Shown here piece after piece: positions 17,694 to 25,811 of a stretch of 64,000 nucleotides of DNA. The DNA comes from Legionella busanensis (GTDB lineage: Bacteria; Pseudomonadota; Gammaproteobacteria; Legionellales; Legionellaceae). The number at the start of each line of letters is the position of its first letter. Position 1 is the stretch's first letter. Made by a program: the position numbers and the translations under genes. The notes below the pieces were generated by a model. The model searched no databases. It was not told the DNA's origin and worked only from the letters and a program-made list of their open reading frames with translations. Where the stretch lies: positions 2,635,001 through 2,699,000 of the forward strand of contig NZ_UGOD01000001.1 of assembly GCF_900461525.1 (NCBI RefSeq), given 5' to 3'.

Positions 17694-17782
17694 TGGTGCC
17701 CAGGGCCGGAGTCGAACCGGCACGGAGTTTAACCTCCGAGGGATTTTAAGTCCCTTGCGTCTACCTGTTTCGCCACCTGGGC
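17694..17782 (-). tRNA. tRNA-Leu (anticodon UAA)
   Basis: The reverse strand begins GCCCAGGTGGCGAAACAGG and ends CCTGGGCACCA with encoded CCA. Anticodon loop CTTAAAA inside a GGGA/TCCC stem, a long type-II variable arm, and T-loop GGTTCGACTCC. Third in a Gly-Cys-Leu cluster downstream of pgsA, the same order as glyW-cysT-leuZ in E. coli. Confidence 0.96.
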
Positions 17783-17790
17783 AGGTTTGA

Positions 17791-17861
17791 AGGCTGAGGC
17801 CGGAATCGAACCGGCGTACACGGCTTTGCAGGCCGCTGCATAACCACTCTGCCACACAGCC
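17791..17861 (-). tRNA. tRNA-Cys (anticodon GCA)
   Basis: The reverse strand starts GGCTGTGTGGCAGAGTGG; anticodon loop CTGCAAA, T-loop GGTTCGATTCC, acceptor closing CCTCAGCC followed by U as discriminator. The CCA end is not encoded, unlike the two neighbouring tRNAs, and must be added enzymatically. Confidence 0.95.
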
Positions 17862-17878
17862 AAATATCAAGGCCGATT

Positions 17879-17906
17879 AAAAAAAAAGCGACCGTAGCTG
17901 TCGCTT
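17879..17906 (-). terminator. Intrinsic terminator between tRNA-Gly and tRNA-Cys
   Basis: On the minus strand AGCGAC-loop-GTCGCT is followed immediately by a run of eight or nine T. It lies between tRNA-Gly and tRNA-Cys in the direction of transcription, so read-through to Cys and Leu would be limited or those tRNAs need another promoter. Confidence 0.75.
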
Positions 17907-17911
17907 AAATT

Positions 17912-17987
<76 letters not shown>

Positions 17988-18002
17988 GTCACTACGGGTT
18001 GC

Positions 18003-18030
18003 ATTCTACCGAAATCTCTAACACTGTCAA
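18003..18030 (-). promoter_or_regulatory. Sigma-70 promoter of the Gly-Cys-Leu tRNA cluster
   Basis: On the minus strand TTGACA (18030-18025), a 16-base spacer, then TAGAAT (18008-18003), followed by a C-rich discriminator before tRNA-Gly. A near-consensus promoter overlapping the last bases of pgsA, so tRNA synthesis need not depend on the pgsA transcript. Confidence 0.75.
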
Positions 18031-18602
18031 TAAGTAACTTCACTTTTTTTTGTTAATTCCGGCCAGGCAATTGTCAAGTAAATTACCATTGACCAAATTG
18101 TTAAAATTGCGGCTACATAAAGTGAAACAAAACCTAAAACGCCCCACCAAGATAGAGCCGGATCAAACGCAACTAACAATACTAAAGCAACCATCTGAAC
18201 GGTCGTTTTTACTTTACCTATATAGCTAACTGTTACACTAGCCCGCCTACCTATCTCAGCCATCCATTCTCGTAGAGCCGAAATAACAATTTCGCGACCA
18301 ACAATAATAATTGCAGGAAGCGTAATATAATTAATATCTTTAGCGCCTACTAGCAATAAGAGTGTACAAGCAATTAGTAATTTATCTGCAACTGGATCAA
18401 GAAAGGCGCCGAATGGCGAAATCATCTTTAATTTACGGGCGAAATAACCATCAAGCCAATCTGTAAAGCTCGCAAAAGCAAATATAATAGCCGCTAAACC
18501 ATGGGCCCAAGGAAAAGGTAGGTAAAAAACTATAATAAAAATAGGAATTAAAATAATACGTATCAACGTTAAAATATTTGGTAAGCTGGTTAGCGGATTC
18601 AC
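18027..18602 (-). CDS. pgsA: CDP-diacylglycerol-glycerol-3-phosphate 3-phosphatidyltransferase
   Basis: Inner-membrane enzyme making phosphatidylglycerophosphate, the committed step to phosphatidylglycerol and cardiolipin. 191 residues, several membrane helices. The CDP-alcohol phosphotransferase motif is complete: D(W/x)LDG..AR....G...D...D, seen as DWLDGYFARKLKMISPFGAFLDPVADK split over residues about 48-74. Followed by tRNA-Gly/Cys/Leu as in E. coli. Confidence 0.97.
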   Translation of the reverse strand: MNPLTSLPNILTLIRIILIPIFIIVFYLPFPWAHGLAAIIFAFASFTDWLDGYFARKLKMISPFGAFLDPVADKLLIACTLLLLVGAKDINYITLPAIIIVGREIVISALREWMAEIGRRASVTVSYIGKVKTTVQMVALVLLVAFDPALSWWGVLGFVSLYVAAILTIWSMVIYLTIAWPELTKKSEVTY

Positions 18603-18696
18603 GGCACCTCTCCTTTCTTAAAGATCGCTTAGATCTTTAGCATTAACTATTGCAAATAAGCTGACTACTGTTAAAGCGTAAAATAACTTTAATCAT

Positions 18697-18843
18697 TAAA
18701 CTTCTTCGGAAACTCTATTACAGAGGCGCATTGCTTCGTCGATACAGTGCTTAAATCGTCATGTACTAATGTGTACACGCCGGTTTTGTATTCCGTGCCT
18801 TCTCGCACTGCACTCTGTAGCGAGTTTCCAAAGAAATCTCTAT
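18697..18843 (-). repeat. MITE-like element, copy 2 (147 bp)
   Basis: Same family as 11061-11206 but inverted relative to it. Ends TAAACTTCTTCGGAAACTC and the imperfect inverse GAGTTTCCAAAGAAATCTC. It lies between the HAD phosphatase gene and pgsA, about 95 bases upstream of pgsA, within an otherwise gene-free gap (18603-18958). Confidence 0.8.
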
Positions 18844-18958
18844 TAAACTTTAAGTTACACTGTTTTACTCTAAACAACTATTCAGTAAATAGGATGATGA
18901 CAGCGTAGGTGTAAGGGCATTAAGCCATATAATTTCTTGTTCCTAATAATAGCGAATA

Positions 18959-19621
18959 TTAATCACTTGTTATATTTAAATATTGAGCTAATTGTGAATA
19001 ACTACTAAAAACAGCTAAAGCCCCTTTTGCAAGAAGCAAATTAGAATGTTGTTGGTTATAAAAATTTACTCCAATTGCATCCATACCTATTGTTTTAGCC
19101 ATTTCTATATCGCAAACTGAATCTCCTATCATCACTGCTTCATTAACATCTATATTAAATTCTAATAAAATTTCTTCAAGCATTTGTGGGCAAGGCTTAG
19201 GCGGTAACTGTCCTGCACAACGAATCACCTTAAAAAATGAATCTAAACCTGAATTTTGTAAGGCTCGATTAAGACTATTTTGACCTTTGTTACTGGCAAT
19301 TGCCAAGTAAATGCCTTTTTGATAGAGGTACTCTATAAACTCTTTGGAGCCCGGCATTAAATAAACAGCATAAGGGTGATTAATTAAAGCATGTTGTACA
19401 GCTTTTAATAAGTACTCCTGCTCTGTCGAATTTAATTGAGGGAATAACTTCCTTATTGCGTTTACTAGTCCTAATTCAGCAAATTGCCGGGCTAGTTTTT
19501 GATCTAGTTCACCGTAATTTAGGTACTTAGCTTCACTAGCAATACAATCAAGTACTTGACCTAAGGTATCACTTAATGTGCCTTCCCAGTCAAATACTAC
19601 TAAGCGATATTGCTTACTCAT
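18959..19621 (-). CDS. HAD-family hydrolase (phosphoglycolate-phosphatase-like) with altered motif I
   Basis: 220-residue haloacid-dehalogenase-superfamily protein with an alpha-helical cap. Motif I reads FDWEGTLSDT where DxDGT is expected, so the nucleophile aspartate is present but the general acid/base at +2 is glutamate. Motif II IASNKG, the lysine around KPCPQML and motif IV IGDSVCDIEMA are all intact. Relatives are phosphoglycolate or nucleotide phosphatases; the substrate here is unknown. It lies 6 bases downstream of rluC and is almost certainly in the same transcript. Confidence 0.88.
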   Translation of the reverse strand: MSKQYRLVVFDWEGTLSDTLGQVLDCIASEAKYLNYGELDQKLARQFAELGLVNAIRKLFPQLNSTEQEYLLKAVQHALINHPYAVYLMPGSKEFIEYLYQKGIYLAIASNKGQNSLNRALQNSGLDSFFKVIRCAGQLPPKPCPQMLEEILLEFNIDVNEAVMIGDSVCDIEMAKTIGMDAIGVNFYNQQHSNLLLAKGALAVFSSYSQLAQYLNITSD

Positions 19622-19627
19622 AACTTA

Positions 19628-20557
19628 TTAAACTCCGACACGCAATTGTTCTATAGTTTGCGTAAAACGATCATCTAATTTTGCCTCAAAGCGATGCAAC
19701 TTGCCATTTAGAGTAAATTGAATTGCTCTAGCATGCAAATAAAGCCTTAATTTACCTTTAATCATACTTTGATTTATTAGGGGTTTACCATATTTATCAT
19801 CACCAATAATTGGATGACCTAAAAAAGCACTATGAACCCTTATTTGATGAGTACGACCCGTTTTAGGAGTCACCTCTACCCAACAGGCATGCTCAAAATT
19901 TTCCATTAACTTAAATGAGGTTTGTGAAGGTTTGCCCTGCTCATCAACCGTAACAATACGCTCCCCAGATTTTAGCGTATTCTTGCAAAGATTAGCCCTT
20001 ACTATTTGTTGATCATTGCCTTCCCATTGATGAGTAAGTAAAGCCCAATAGATTTTAGTTACTTCATGCTTTACTAAAGCCTCTTGAATTGCTCGTAAAA
20101 CGCTTCTTTTTTTAGCAATTAATAAACAACCAGATGTATCACGATCGAGACGATGCACAAGCTCAAGATAGCTTAAATCGCTGCGTAGCTTTCTTAATGC
20201 TTCAATTACACCAAGGCTCAAACCACTTCCTCCATGAACCGCAATACCAGCTGGCTTATTAAGTACTAAAAGCCCATTATCTTCAAAGACAATAGCTTCT
20301 TTTAGCTGCTGCTCAAGTTGATTACCTACAAATATAGTCCCTTGATTTGTAACACGAATTGGTGGAATACGAATTGAATCACCTTGCACTAATTTTAATG
20401 AAGGCTGGGCTCGTTTTTTGTTAACTCGCACTTCTCCACCTCGGATAATACGATAAATGTGACTTTTAGGAACACCTTTTAAGGTTTTTATTAAATAATT
20501 ATCAAGCCGTTGCCCTTCATCGTCGGCTTTAATAATCTGATATTGTACATCATTCAT
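19628..20557 (-). CDS. rluC: 23S rRNA pseudouridine synthase (955/2504/2580)
   Basis: 309 residues: N-terminal S4 RNA-binding domain (about 14-70, LDNYLIKTLKGVPKSHIYRIIRGGEVRVN) then the RluA-family catalytic domain with HRLDRDTSG, where the aspartate attacks uridine, and TGRTHQIRVH. Of the S4-bearing family members RluC and RluD, length and motif details favour RluC; the partner HAD gene downstream agrees. Divergent from rne across a long gap, as in many gammaproteobacteria. Confidence 0.94.
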   Translation of the reverse strand: MNDVQYQIIKADDEGQRLDNYLIKTLKGVPKSHIYRIIRGGEVRVNKKRAQPSLKLVQGDSIRIPPIRVTNQGTIFVGNQLEQQLKEAIVFEDNGLLVLNKPAGIAVHGGSGLSLGVIEALRKLRSDLSYLELVHRLDRDTSGCLLIAKKRSVLRAIQEALVKHEVTKIYWALLTHQWEGNDQQIVRANLCKNTLKSGERIVTVDEQGKPSQTSFKLMENFEHACWVEVTPKTGRTHQIRVHSAFLGHPIIGDDKYGKPLINQSMIKGKLRLYLHARAIQFTLNGKLHRFEAKLDDRFTQTIEQLRVGV

Positions 20558-21413
20558 TCTTGCTAAACCTATTTGCTGTTGCTTTTTTTTTTGATAATAT
20601 AAAGAGTCACAAGAATAATTCTTGTGACCGAATTATAACGCATAAATGATTAAAAATGTTTAGTTACTGATAATTAATCGGTAAAACTACTATAGAAAAC
20701 GCGCTTCTCTTTGGTAAATGATATAAGGAAGCAACCAGTATTTAGAGCCCATTAAATGATAACCATGGCTCTCAGATACCTACGCATGTTAGACATATTT
20801 AATACGGAGCTTTGTAAAGAAAATTAAGGAATAACTTAATTTCGAACAAAATACGCTTAAAGCTTCAATTATGCACCATACTAGTTGTGGTGACATGGGT
20901 ATGGTCTGTCTTTTAATAATAATATTGGACTGCTTAAAGATTATTTTTTGTATGCTTATAAACATGTTAAATGGTAACAGGCTGACTTAATTAAGTGAAA
21001 AAATGAATAGCTTTGTACTGACATCTACATTTACGCTTTTTTACTCCAGTAAATCTAATTTATCTTACTACCTTGTTAATACAAGGGATTCAAAATTAAA
21101 TTTCTGTAAGAAGTATTAAAGCAAGATGGAGAATAACAGGCTATAATAACTATTTATCTAGCCTTACCATTTAAACTTGATTAGTTGTGCTATAGACAGC
21201 AAATGAATCGAGTTGAAAGACTGCTAGAGCATTATTAGGGTTTAAAATACTAGATAAAATGATTGAGTTTAAATATTAAGATAATCAAAACGAAAAATCA
21301 TATTTAGCCAAATCTTAAGTAATGTAAACATCAGAAATTAACAGGTCTAGCATACAGTAATAGATAGCCTTCCACTGTCTTACTTAAGAGTTGTGCCCTT
21401 ATTGGGGTTTGTA
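20558..21413. other. Long rluC-rne intergenic region, probable rne leader
   Basis: 856 bases without a gene between divergent rluC and rne. In E. coli this region holds a long structured rne 5' leader through which RNase E controls its own mRNA, so a similar leader is likely. I could not identify the conserved hairpins by eye. A poly-T tract and TATAAT-like sequences near 20585-20600 may belong to the rluC promoter. Confidence 0.5.
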
Positions 21414-23384
21414 ATGGAAAAAATGTTAATAAATGCAACTCAATCGGAGGAAATTAGAGTTGCTTTAGTTAAAGACAATCACTTATATGATTTAGATATT
21501 GACTGTCCTTCTGAAATTAAGAAAAAAGGAAATATCTATAAAGCCGTTGTTACTCGCCGCGAGCCTAGTCTTGATGCGGTGTTTGTCGAATATGGCGCTA
21601 AAAGACAGGGGTTTTTACCTCTGAAGGAAATCGCGCCTGAATATTTAAGTAAAGATCCACAGAGTTTTGGCGATGATAAGCCGCCTATTACGGCTCTTAT
21701 CCGTGAAGGCCAAGAGTTATTAATTCAAGTAGATAAAGAAGAAAGAGGTAATAAAGGTGCTGCTTTAACCACCTTTATCACGCTAGCGGGTTGTTATTTA
21801 GTCTTAATGCCTAATAATCCTAATTCTGGTGGTATATCACGACGAATTGAAGGCGATGAACGCGATGAATTACGCGAAACATTAAATGCTCTTCAATTAC
21901 CTGAAGGCATGGGCCTTATTATTCGTACTGCAGGTGTTGGTAAGGGTCAGGATGAATTACAAGCAGATTTAGATATGTTATGCAATCAATGGCAAGCTAT
22001 TCGTCATGCCTATCAAAATCAGATGGCTCCTTGCCTTATTCATCAAGAAGGCGATGTTATTATTCGCTCCATTCGCGATAATCTTCGAAAATCTGTTTCT
22101 GAAATTATTATTGACGACCAAGTTTCCTACGTCAAAGCTAAGCAATATATTGAACAAGTTAAGCCTGATTTTCTGCCCAATGTTAAATTATATAACAATC
22201 CCGTTCCTTTATTTAATTGTTATCAAATCGAAAGCCAAATTGAAACAGCTTATCAGCGTGAAGTACTTTTACCATCGGGTGGATCATTGGTAATTGATAG
22301 AACAGAAGCCCTCGTATCGATTGATATTAACTCTGCTAAAGCTACAGGTGGCACTGATATTGAAGCTACAGCTTTAAATACTAATCTTGAAGCAGCTGAT
22401 GAAATTGCTCGTCAGTTACGCCTACGAGATTTAGGTGGGCTAATCGTTATTGATTTTATAGACATGGGCTCTGGTAAAAATCAAAGAGATGTAGAAAATC
22501 GGCTTAAAGAAGCCCTTAAAGCAGATCGTGCCCGTATTCAGATAGGTCGAATTTCCCGCTTTGGCTTATTAGAAATGTCTCGCCAACGCTTACGTTTATC
22601 TCTAGGAGAAGCTGCACAAGAGATCTGTCCCCGGTGTGAAGGCCGTGGTACAGTCCGTAATATACAATCCCATAGTCTTTCTATTATTCGCTTAATTGAG
22701 GAAGAAGCTTTAAAGGATAAAACAGCTGAGGTTCACGTCCAACTACCGGTTGAAATGGCAACATTCATTATGAATGAAAAGCGTGATTTCATCTTAAATA
22801 TTGAGAAAAGACATAAAGTTTGTATATTAATTATTGCCAATCCTCATATGCAAAGGCCGCAATATAGTATTACACGCTTAAAAGAAGATAATGTCGGTAA
22901 AAATAAGAAACCGAGTTATAGTCTCATTCAACAGCCTGAGCTAGATATGGTTCGTGCTAATACTGATTCTGTTAAACTAGATGAACCGGCCGTAAAAACT
23001 TTTACACCCTCTTCAACCACTAAAACGCCTACAGCAGGCTTTATTAAACGTTTATGGAGTAGTCTCTTTGGCCATACTGAAGAAACTAATAAGGTAGACA
23101 CTGAACATAAATCTAATCAACAGCGCACGAAACCGAAACATCATAAACCTCATGAAAAACGTACCCAGAATTCAAAACGCCGTCGTCCTAATAATAGTGG
23201 CCATCATAGCAATATAAATCAACAGCAACGCCATTCTGGTGGCCAGGGCCAGGGTGGGCAGAGAAAAAAAGGTAACTCTAACCAAAACCAACAGCAACAA
23301 AATAATAACAATCGAGTTATTCCTCTTAAGCCAGATTTAATTAAAAAAAAAGAAGCCATGGTGAATAAGGAATCGGAAAACTAA
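21414..23384 (+). CDS. rne: Ribonuclease E, short form
   Basis: Endoribonuclease starting most mRNA decay and maturing tRNA/rRNA. 656 residues against about 1060 in E. coli. The catalytic half is complete: MEKMLINATQ start, S1 domain (about 35-125), DNase I-like active-site aspartates in VSIDINSAKATGG and VIDFIDMGSG, and the zinc-link CPRCEGRG. The RNA-degradosome half is replaced by about 150 residues rich in Lys, Asn, Gln and His. The membrane anchor-like GFIKRLWSSLFG at about 540 is recognisable as the segment A amphipathic helix. The frame opens at a GTG (21393), but ATG 21414 matches the family N-terminus. Confidence 0.95.
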   Translation: MEKMLINATQSEEIRVALVKDNHLYDLDIDCPSEIKKKGNIYKAVVTRREPSLDAVFVEYGAKRQGFLPLKEIAPEYLSKDPQSFGDDKPPITALIREGQELLIQVDKEERGNKGAALTTFITLAGCYLVLMPNNPNSGGISRRIEGDERDELRETLNALQLPEGMGLIIRTAGVGKGQDELQADLDMLCNQWQAIRHAYQNQMAPCLIHQEGDVIIRSIRDNLRKSVSEIIIDDQVSYVKAKQYIEQVKPDFLPNVKLYNNPVPLFNCYQIESQIETAYQREVLLPSGGSLVIDRTEALVSIDINSAKATGGTDIEATALNTNLEAADEIARQLRLRDLGGLIVIDFIDMGSGKNQRDVENRLKEALKADRARIQIGRISRFGLLEMSRQRLRLSLGEAAQEICPRCEGRGTVRNIQSHSLSIIRLIEEEALKDKTAEVHVQLPVEMATFIMNEKRDFILNIEKRHKVCILIIANPHMQRPQYSITRLKEDNVGKNKKPSYSLIQQPELDMVRANTDSVKLDEPAVKTFTPSSTTKTPTAGFIKRLWSSLFGHTEETNKVDTEHKSNQQRTKPKHHKPHEKRTQNSKRRRPNNSGHHSNINQQQRHSGGQGQGGQRKKGNSNQNQQQQNNNNRVIPLKPDLIKKKEAMVNKESEN

Positions 23385-23401
23385 CAAACAATCGGTCCAT
23401 G

Positions 23402-23433
23402 CCTCCTTAAATTTAAATTACGGTTTAAGGAGG
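23402..23433 (+). terminator. Hairpin downstream of rne
   Basis: CCTCCTTAAA pairs perfectly with TTTAAGGAGG around a 12-base loop, 18 bases after the rne stop and 60 bases before the convergent ankH-like gene ends. No T-run follows, so it is a terminator candidate or RNA-stability structure rather than a textbook terminator. Confidence 0.45.
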
Positions 23434-23492
23434 ATGAATCTAGGATTAGATTGAGCTATATCTATCATTTGGTAGGGCTCTGAGTACTGCTC

Positions 23493-24899
23493 CTAATCTT
23501 TCAACCCAGTCGCTATAGGTGTCACACCAATATTAGGATTTACCCCACAGTCATCTAAAATTTTTAATAGATTATTGCCTCGACGGGTTAACTGTCTGAT
23601 ACAGTAAATTTCTAAATAGCTTTTGAGAATATAATAATACTCAGGTAACGTGAGGATAGTTAAGATTTTTTCTGCTCTTCCCATATGATGGGCATTATCA
23701 TAATCACAAGCTTGAAATAAAACGGTGCCAAGCATAGCTGCTATACTAGCCTGTCTTAACCGATTAGCTTGATAAAAACGTTGTACTGCTTCATCAAGCG
23801 CGCGATCTTTATCCCATTCTACCCAGCTATCGTATACCATTAGAGCTGTTTCTACAGAAAGCTCCTGTCCATAGACTAAAGATTGCAAAGCATAAGTTAC
23901 CGGAATGACTGCTTGAACATTTGCCCAAGAACAATTACCACTAATTTGCGAACTAATAGGGATTTGTGCTGTTGGAATTAAGCCTAACTGCTTATTAATT
24001 GTCTGATGAAAGTATCGACGCGGTTGTTTTTTATATAAAAATTCTTGTAAAAAATGAATATTGAATGCTTCAGGCTGGCTAATTTTATAAATGTTAACAC
24101 TTCCTTCTTTTAGGCTATTTTCCCCTCTATCAATTTTCGCCCACCAATCTCCATACTTTACAAAACACATGGCATGTCCGCGACTAGCAGCAGGTAAGAT
24201 AAGAAGAGGTGATTTAATTAATTGTTCTAAATGACTGCCCTGTTGATTCATATTAAAATGGTGTTGTAATTTAAGTAATTCTCCTGCAATTTCAAAAGCA
24301 TCCATCGTATATTGAATATAAAGAAAATGTTCCCGTAAATGCCTCGTTGAATAACTACTAAGAAAACGCCGCAAGGAATCTTTAATCATTGCCACCGTAA
24401 ATTCTAAAATAAATCCCTCAAAGTCTAATTCAATAAATTCTCCTTCAGCCGTAACAATATCGATATCGCCCTGTAACTCATAGCGATGCCCTATTAGTTT
24501 GGCATTAATAAAATCCTGAGCAAAATCAAGCTTAGCACCATATTGGTAAAGTAAATGCTTTAATGCATCTTGCCCTCTTAAAATTGGATAGACTAATACC
24601 GCCATGCCTGAACTGGTATAAGCATTGGGATTTGCTCCATGTTCAAGTAAAAGCTTAGCAAGCTCTAAATCATTATTATCAACAGCCCAGTGTAATGGCG
24701 TTCTGCCCGTAACATCAGGTTTATTAACTTCTACACCGCGCGCAAGTAACTCTTTAGCAATAGGAGATTGCCTTGTTATTGCACATTCAATTAAGGGTGT
24801 AAAACCATACTCATCGATGTCATCGAGTGTCTCACCTTCACGTATGTAAAGCTCAAAATCGGGCATGCGACATGAAATAATATCATTAGCGATGGTCAT
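23493..24899 (-). CDS. ankH: AnkH-like ankyrin-repeat effector with cysteine-protease-like domain
   Basis: 468 residues. Three N-terminal ankyrin repeats at about 32-61, 65-94 (GRTPLHWAVDNNDLELAKLL) and 97-126. The C-terminal domain has a possible protease pair: His242 in RGHAMCFVKYGDWWAKID and Cys323 in ISGNCSWANVQA, a context typical of papain-like folds. Length, architecture and neighbours (TIG protein, asd, aroC) match L. pneumophila AnkH (LegA3), a Dot/Icm effector shared across Legionella and reported to act on host LARP7/7SK snRNP; I assign it on that basis from memory. It is 13 bases downstream of the TIG gene. Confidence 0.8.
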   Translation of the reverse strand: MTIANDIISCRMPDFELYIREGETLDDIDEYGFTPLIECAITRQSPIAKELLARGVEVNKPDVTGRTPLHWAVDNNDLELAKLLLEHGANPNAYTSSGMAVLVYPILRGQDALKHLLYQYGAKLDFAQDFINAKLIGHRYELQGDIDIVTAEGEFIELDFEGFILEFTVAMIKDSLRRFLSSYSTRHLREHFLYIQYTMDAFEIAGELLKLQHHFNMNQQGSHLEQLIKSPLLILPAASRGHAMCFVKYGDWWAKIDRGENSLKEGSVNIYKISQPEAFNIHFLQEFLYKKQPRRYFHQTINKQLGLIPTAQIPISSQISGNCSWANVQAVIPVTYALQSLVYGQELSVETALMVYDSWVEWDKDRALDEAVQRFYQANRLRQASIAAMLGTVLFQACDYDNAHHMGRAEKILTILTLPEYYYILKSYLEIYCIRQLTRRGNNLLKILDDCGVNPNIGVTPIATGLKD

Positions 24900-24912
24900 T
24901 TAAGGCTAACCT

Positions 24913-25803
24913 CTATTTAAACTCAGGTTTTGGCGCTGTAGAGAACTTCGGCATGTTGCCTAAACGAAGTTGTTTTTCCATTTCTTGCTCGCGCCGTTCA
25001 TTATCAAATTCCCGACGTGCTGCTGTATTGAGAGGTGGTTCTGGATTTAAATTGGGATCAACACCATCAAAGCGTTGCGCATCTAACCATGGATGCTGTT
25101 TAATTGAATTTTGTAGCTCACCTTCAGGTGCTGGTTTATCTTCCTCGGACCGATGCTCTCTGGCATGAACCTTCGCTAAATAACGGTGGCCATCTTGCTC
25201 AAGCAAACGTCTTCTTCGCGCCATGTCTGGTGTATCATCGCTAAGAATAGATGAACTTTTTCTACCAATTGGGGCTGTGAAATAACTAAATCCACTAGGA
25301 ACATTGCCACTTCTACCACGTGAGGTAATCACCGAGACCTGCACTAACCCCACTCTCGTATAAGAAGGTACATCAAAGGTAATACGCGTTGGTGTTACTG
25401 CTTTAGGCGTAATTGTATTGCCATTAAATACTACTACTGTATCTGCAACCGTACCAAAACCTGTGCCATTAATTACCACGTCGCGTGTACCTGTTAAGGG
25501 ACCGCTAGTGGGCTTTATATTGCTTACAATTGGCACTTTTTTTGCAAAATGGCCTGATACTTCAACCGGTTCAATTTCAATCAGATTTTGTTTACGTTCA
25601 ACCATTGATGCCTCGCTAACAAGCGCAGAAAGTTTAGCTTTCCCTAGGGACAATCCTCTGGAAAGCTTACTCAATATGCCAGGTTGATTAACTCCTGATA
25701 TAATTTTAATCTTATTTTTTTTCTTTAGCTTAAGCAATTTTCTTTTGTTAGGTTTTAAACCTAAGGAAGAATCAATTTTTTCATCTATTTCATTCATACT
25801 CAC
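24913..25803 (-). CDS. IPT/TIG-domain protein of unknown function
   Basis: 296 residues, no signal peptide. N-terminus is strongly basic (KPNKRKLLKLKKKNKIKI). Residues about 92-175 form one IPT/TIG immunoglobulin-like domain (IKPTSGPLTGTRDVVINGTGFG, VTPTRITFDVPSYTRVGLVQVSV). The last 110 residues are polar, Arg/Glu-rich and probably disordered. It lies between asd (8 bases) and the ankH-like gene (13 bases), so all three are likely co-transcribed. Whether it is a structural partner or a second secreted protein cannot be told. Confidence 0.85.
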   Translation of the reverse strand: MSMNEIDEKIDSSLGLKPNKRKLLKLKKKNKIKIISGVNQPGILSKLSRGLSLGKAKLSALVSEASMVERKQNLIEIEPVEVSGHFAKKVPIVSNIKPTSGPLTGTRDVVINGTGFGTVADTVVVFNGNTITPKAVTPTRITFDVPSYTRVGLVQVSVITSRGRSGNVPSGFSYFTAPIGRKSSSILSDDTPDMARRRRLLEQDGHRYLAKVHAREHRSEEDKPAPEGELQNSIKQHPWLDAQRFDGVDPNLNPEPPLNTAARREFDNERREQEMEKQLRLGNMPKFSTAPKPEFK

Positions 25804-25811
25804 ATTATACT

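Noticed and set aside
18689-18877. Minus-strand frame of 62 codons
   Set aside because: Entirely inside the second copy of the same repeat; no start signal.
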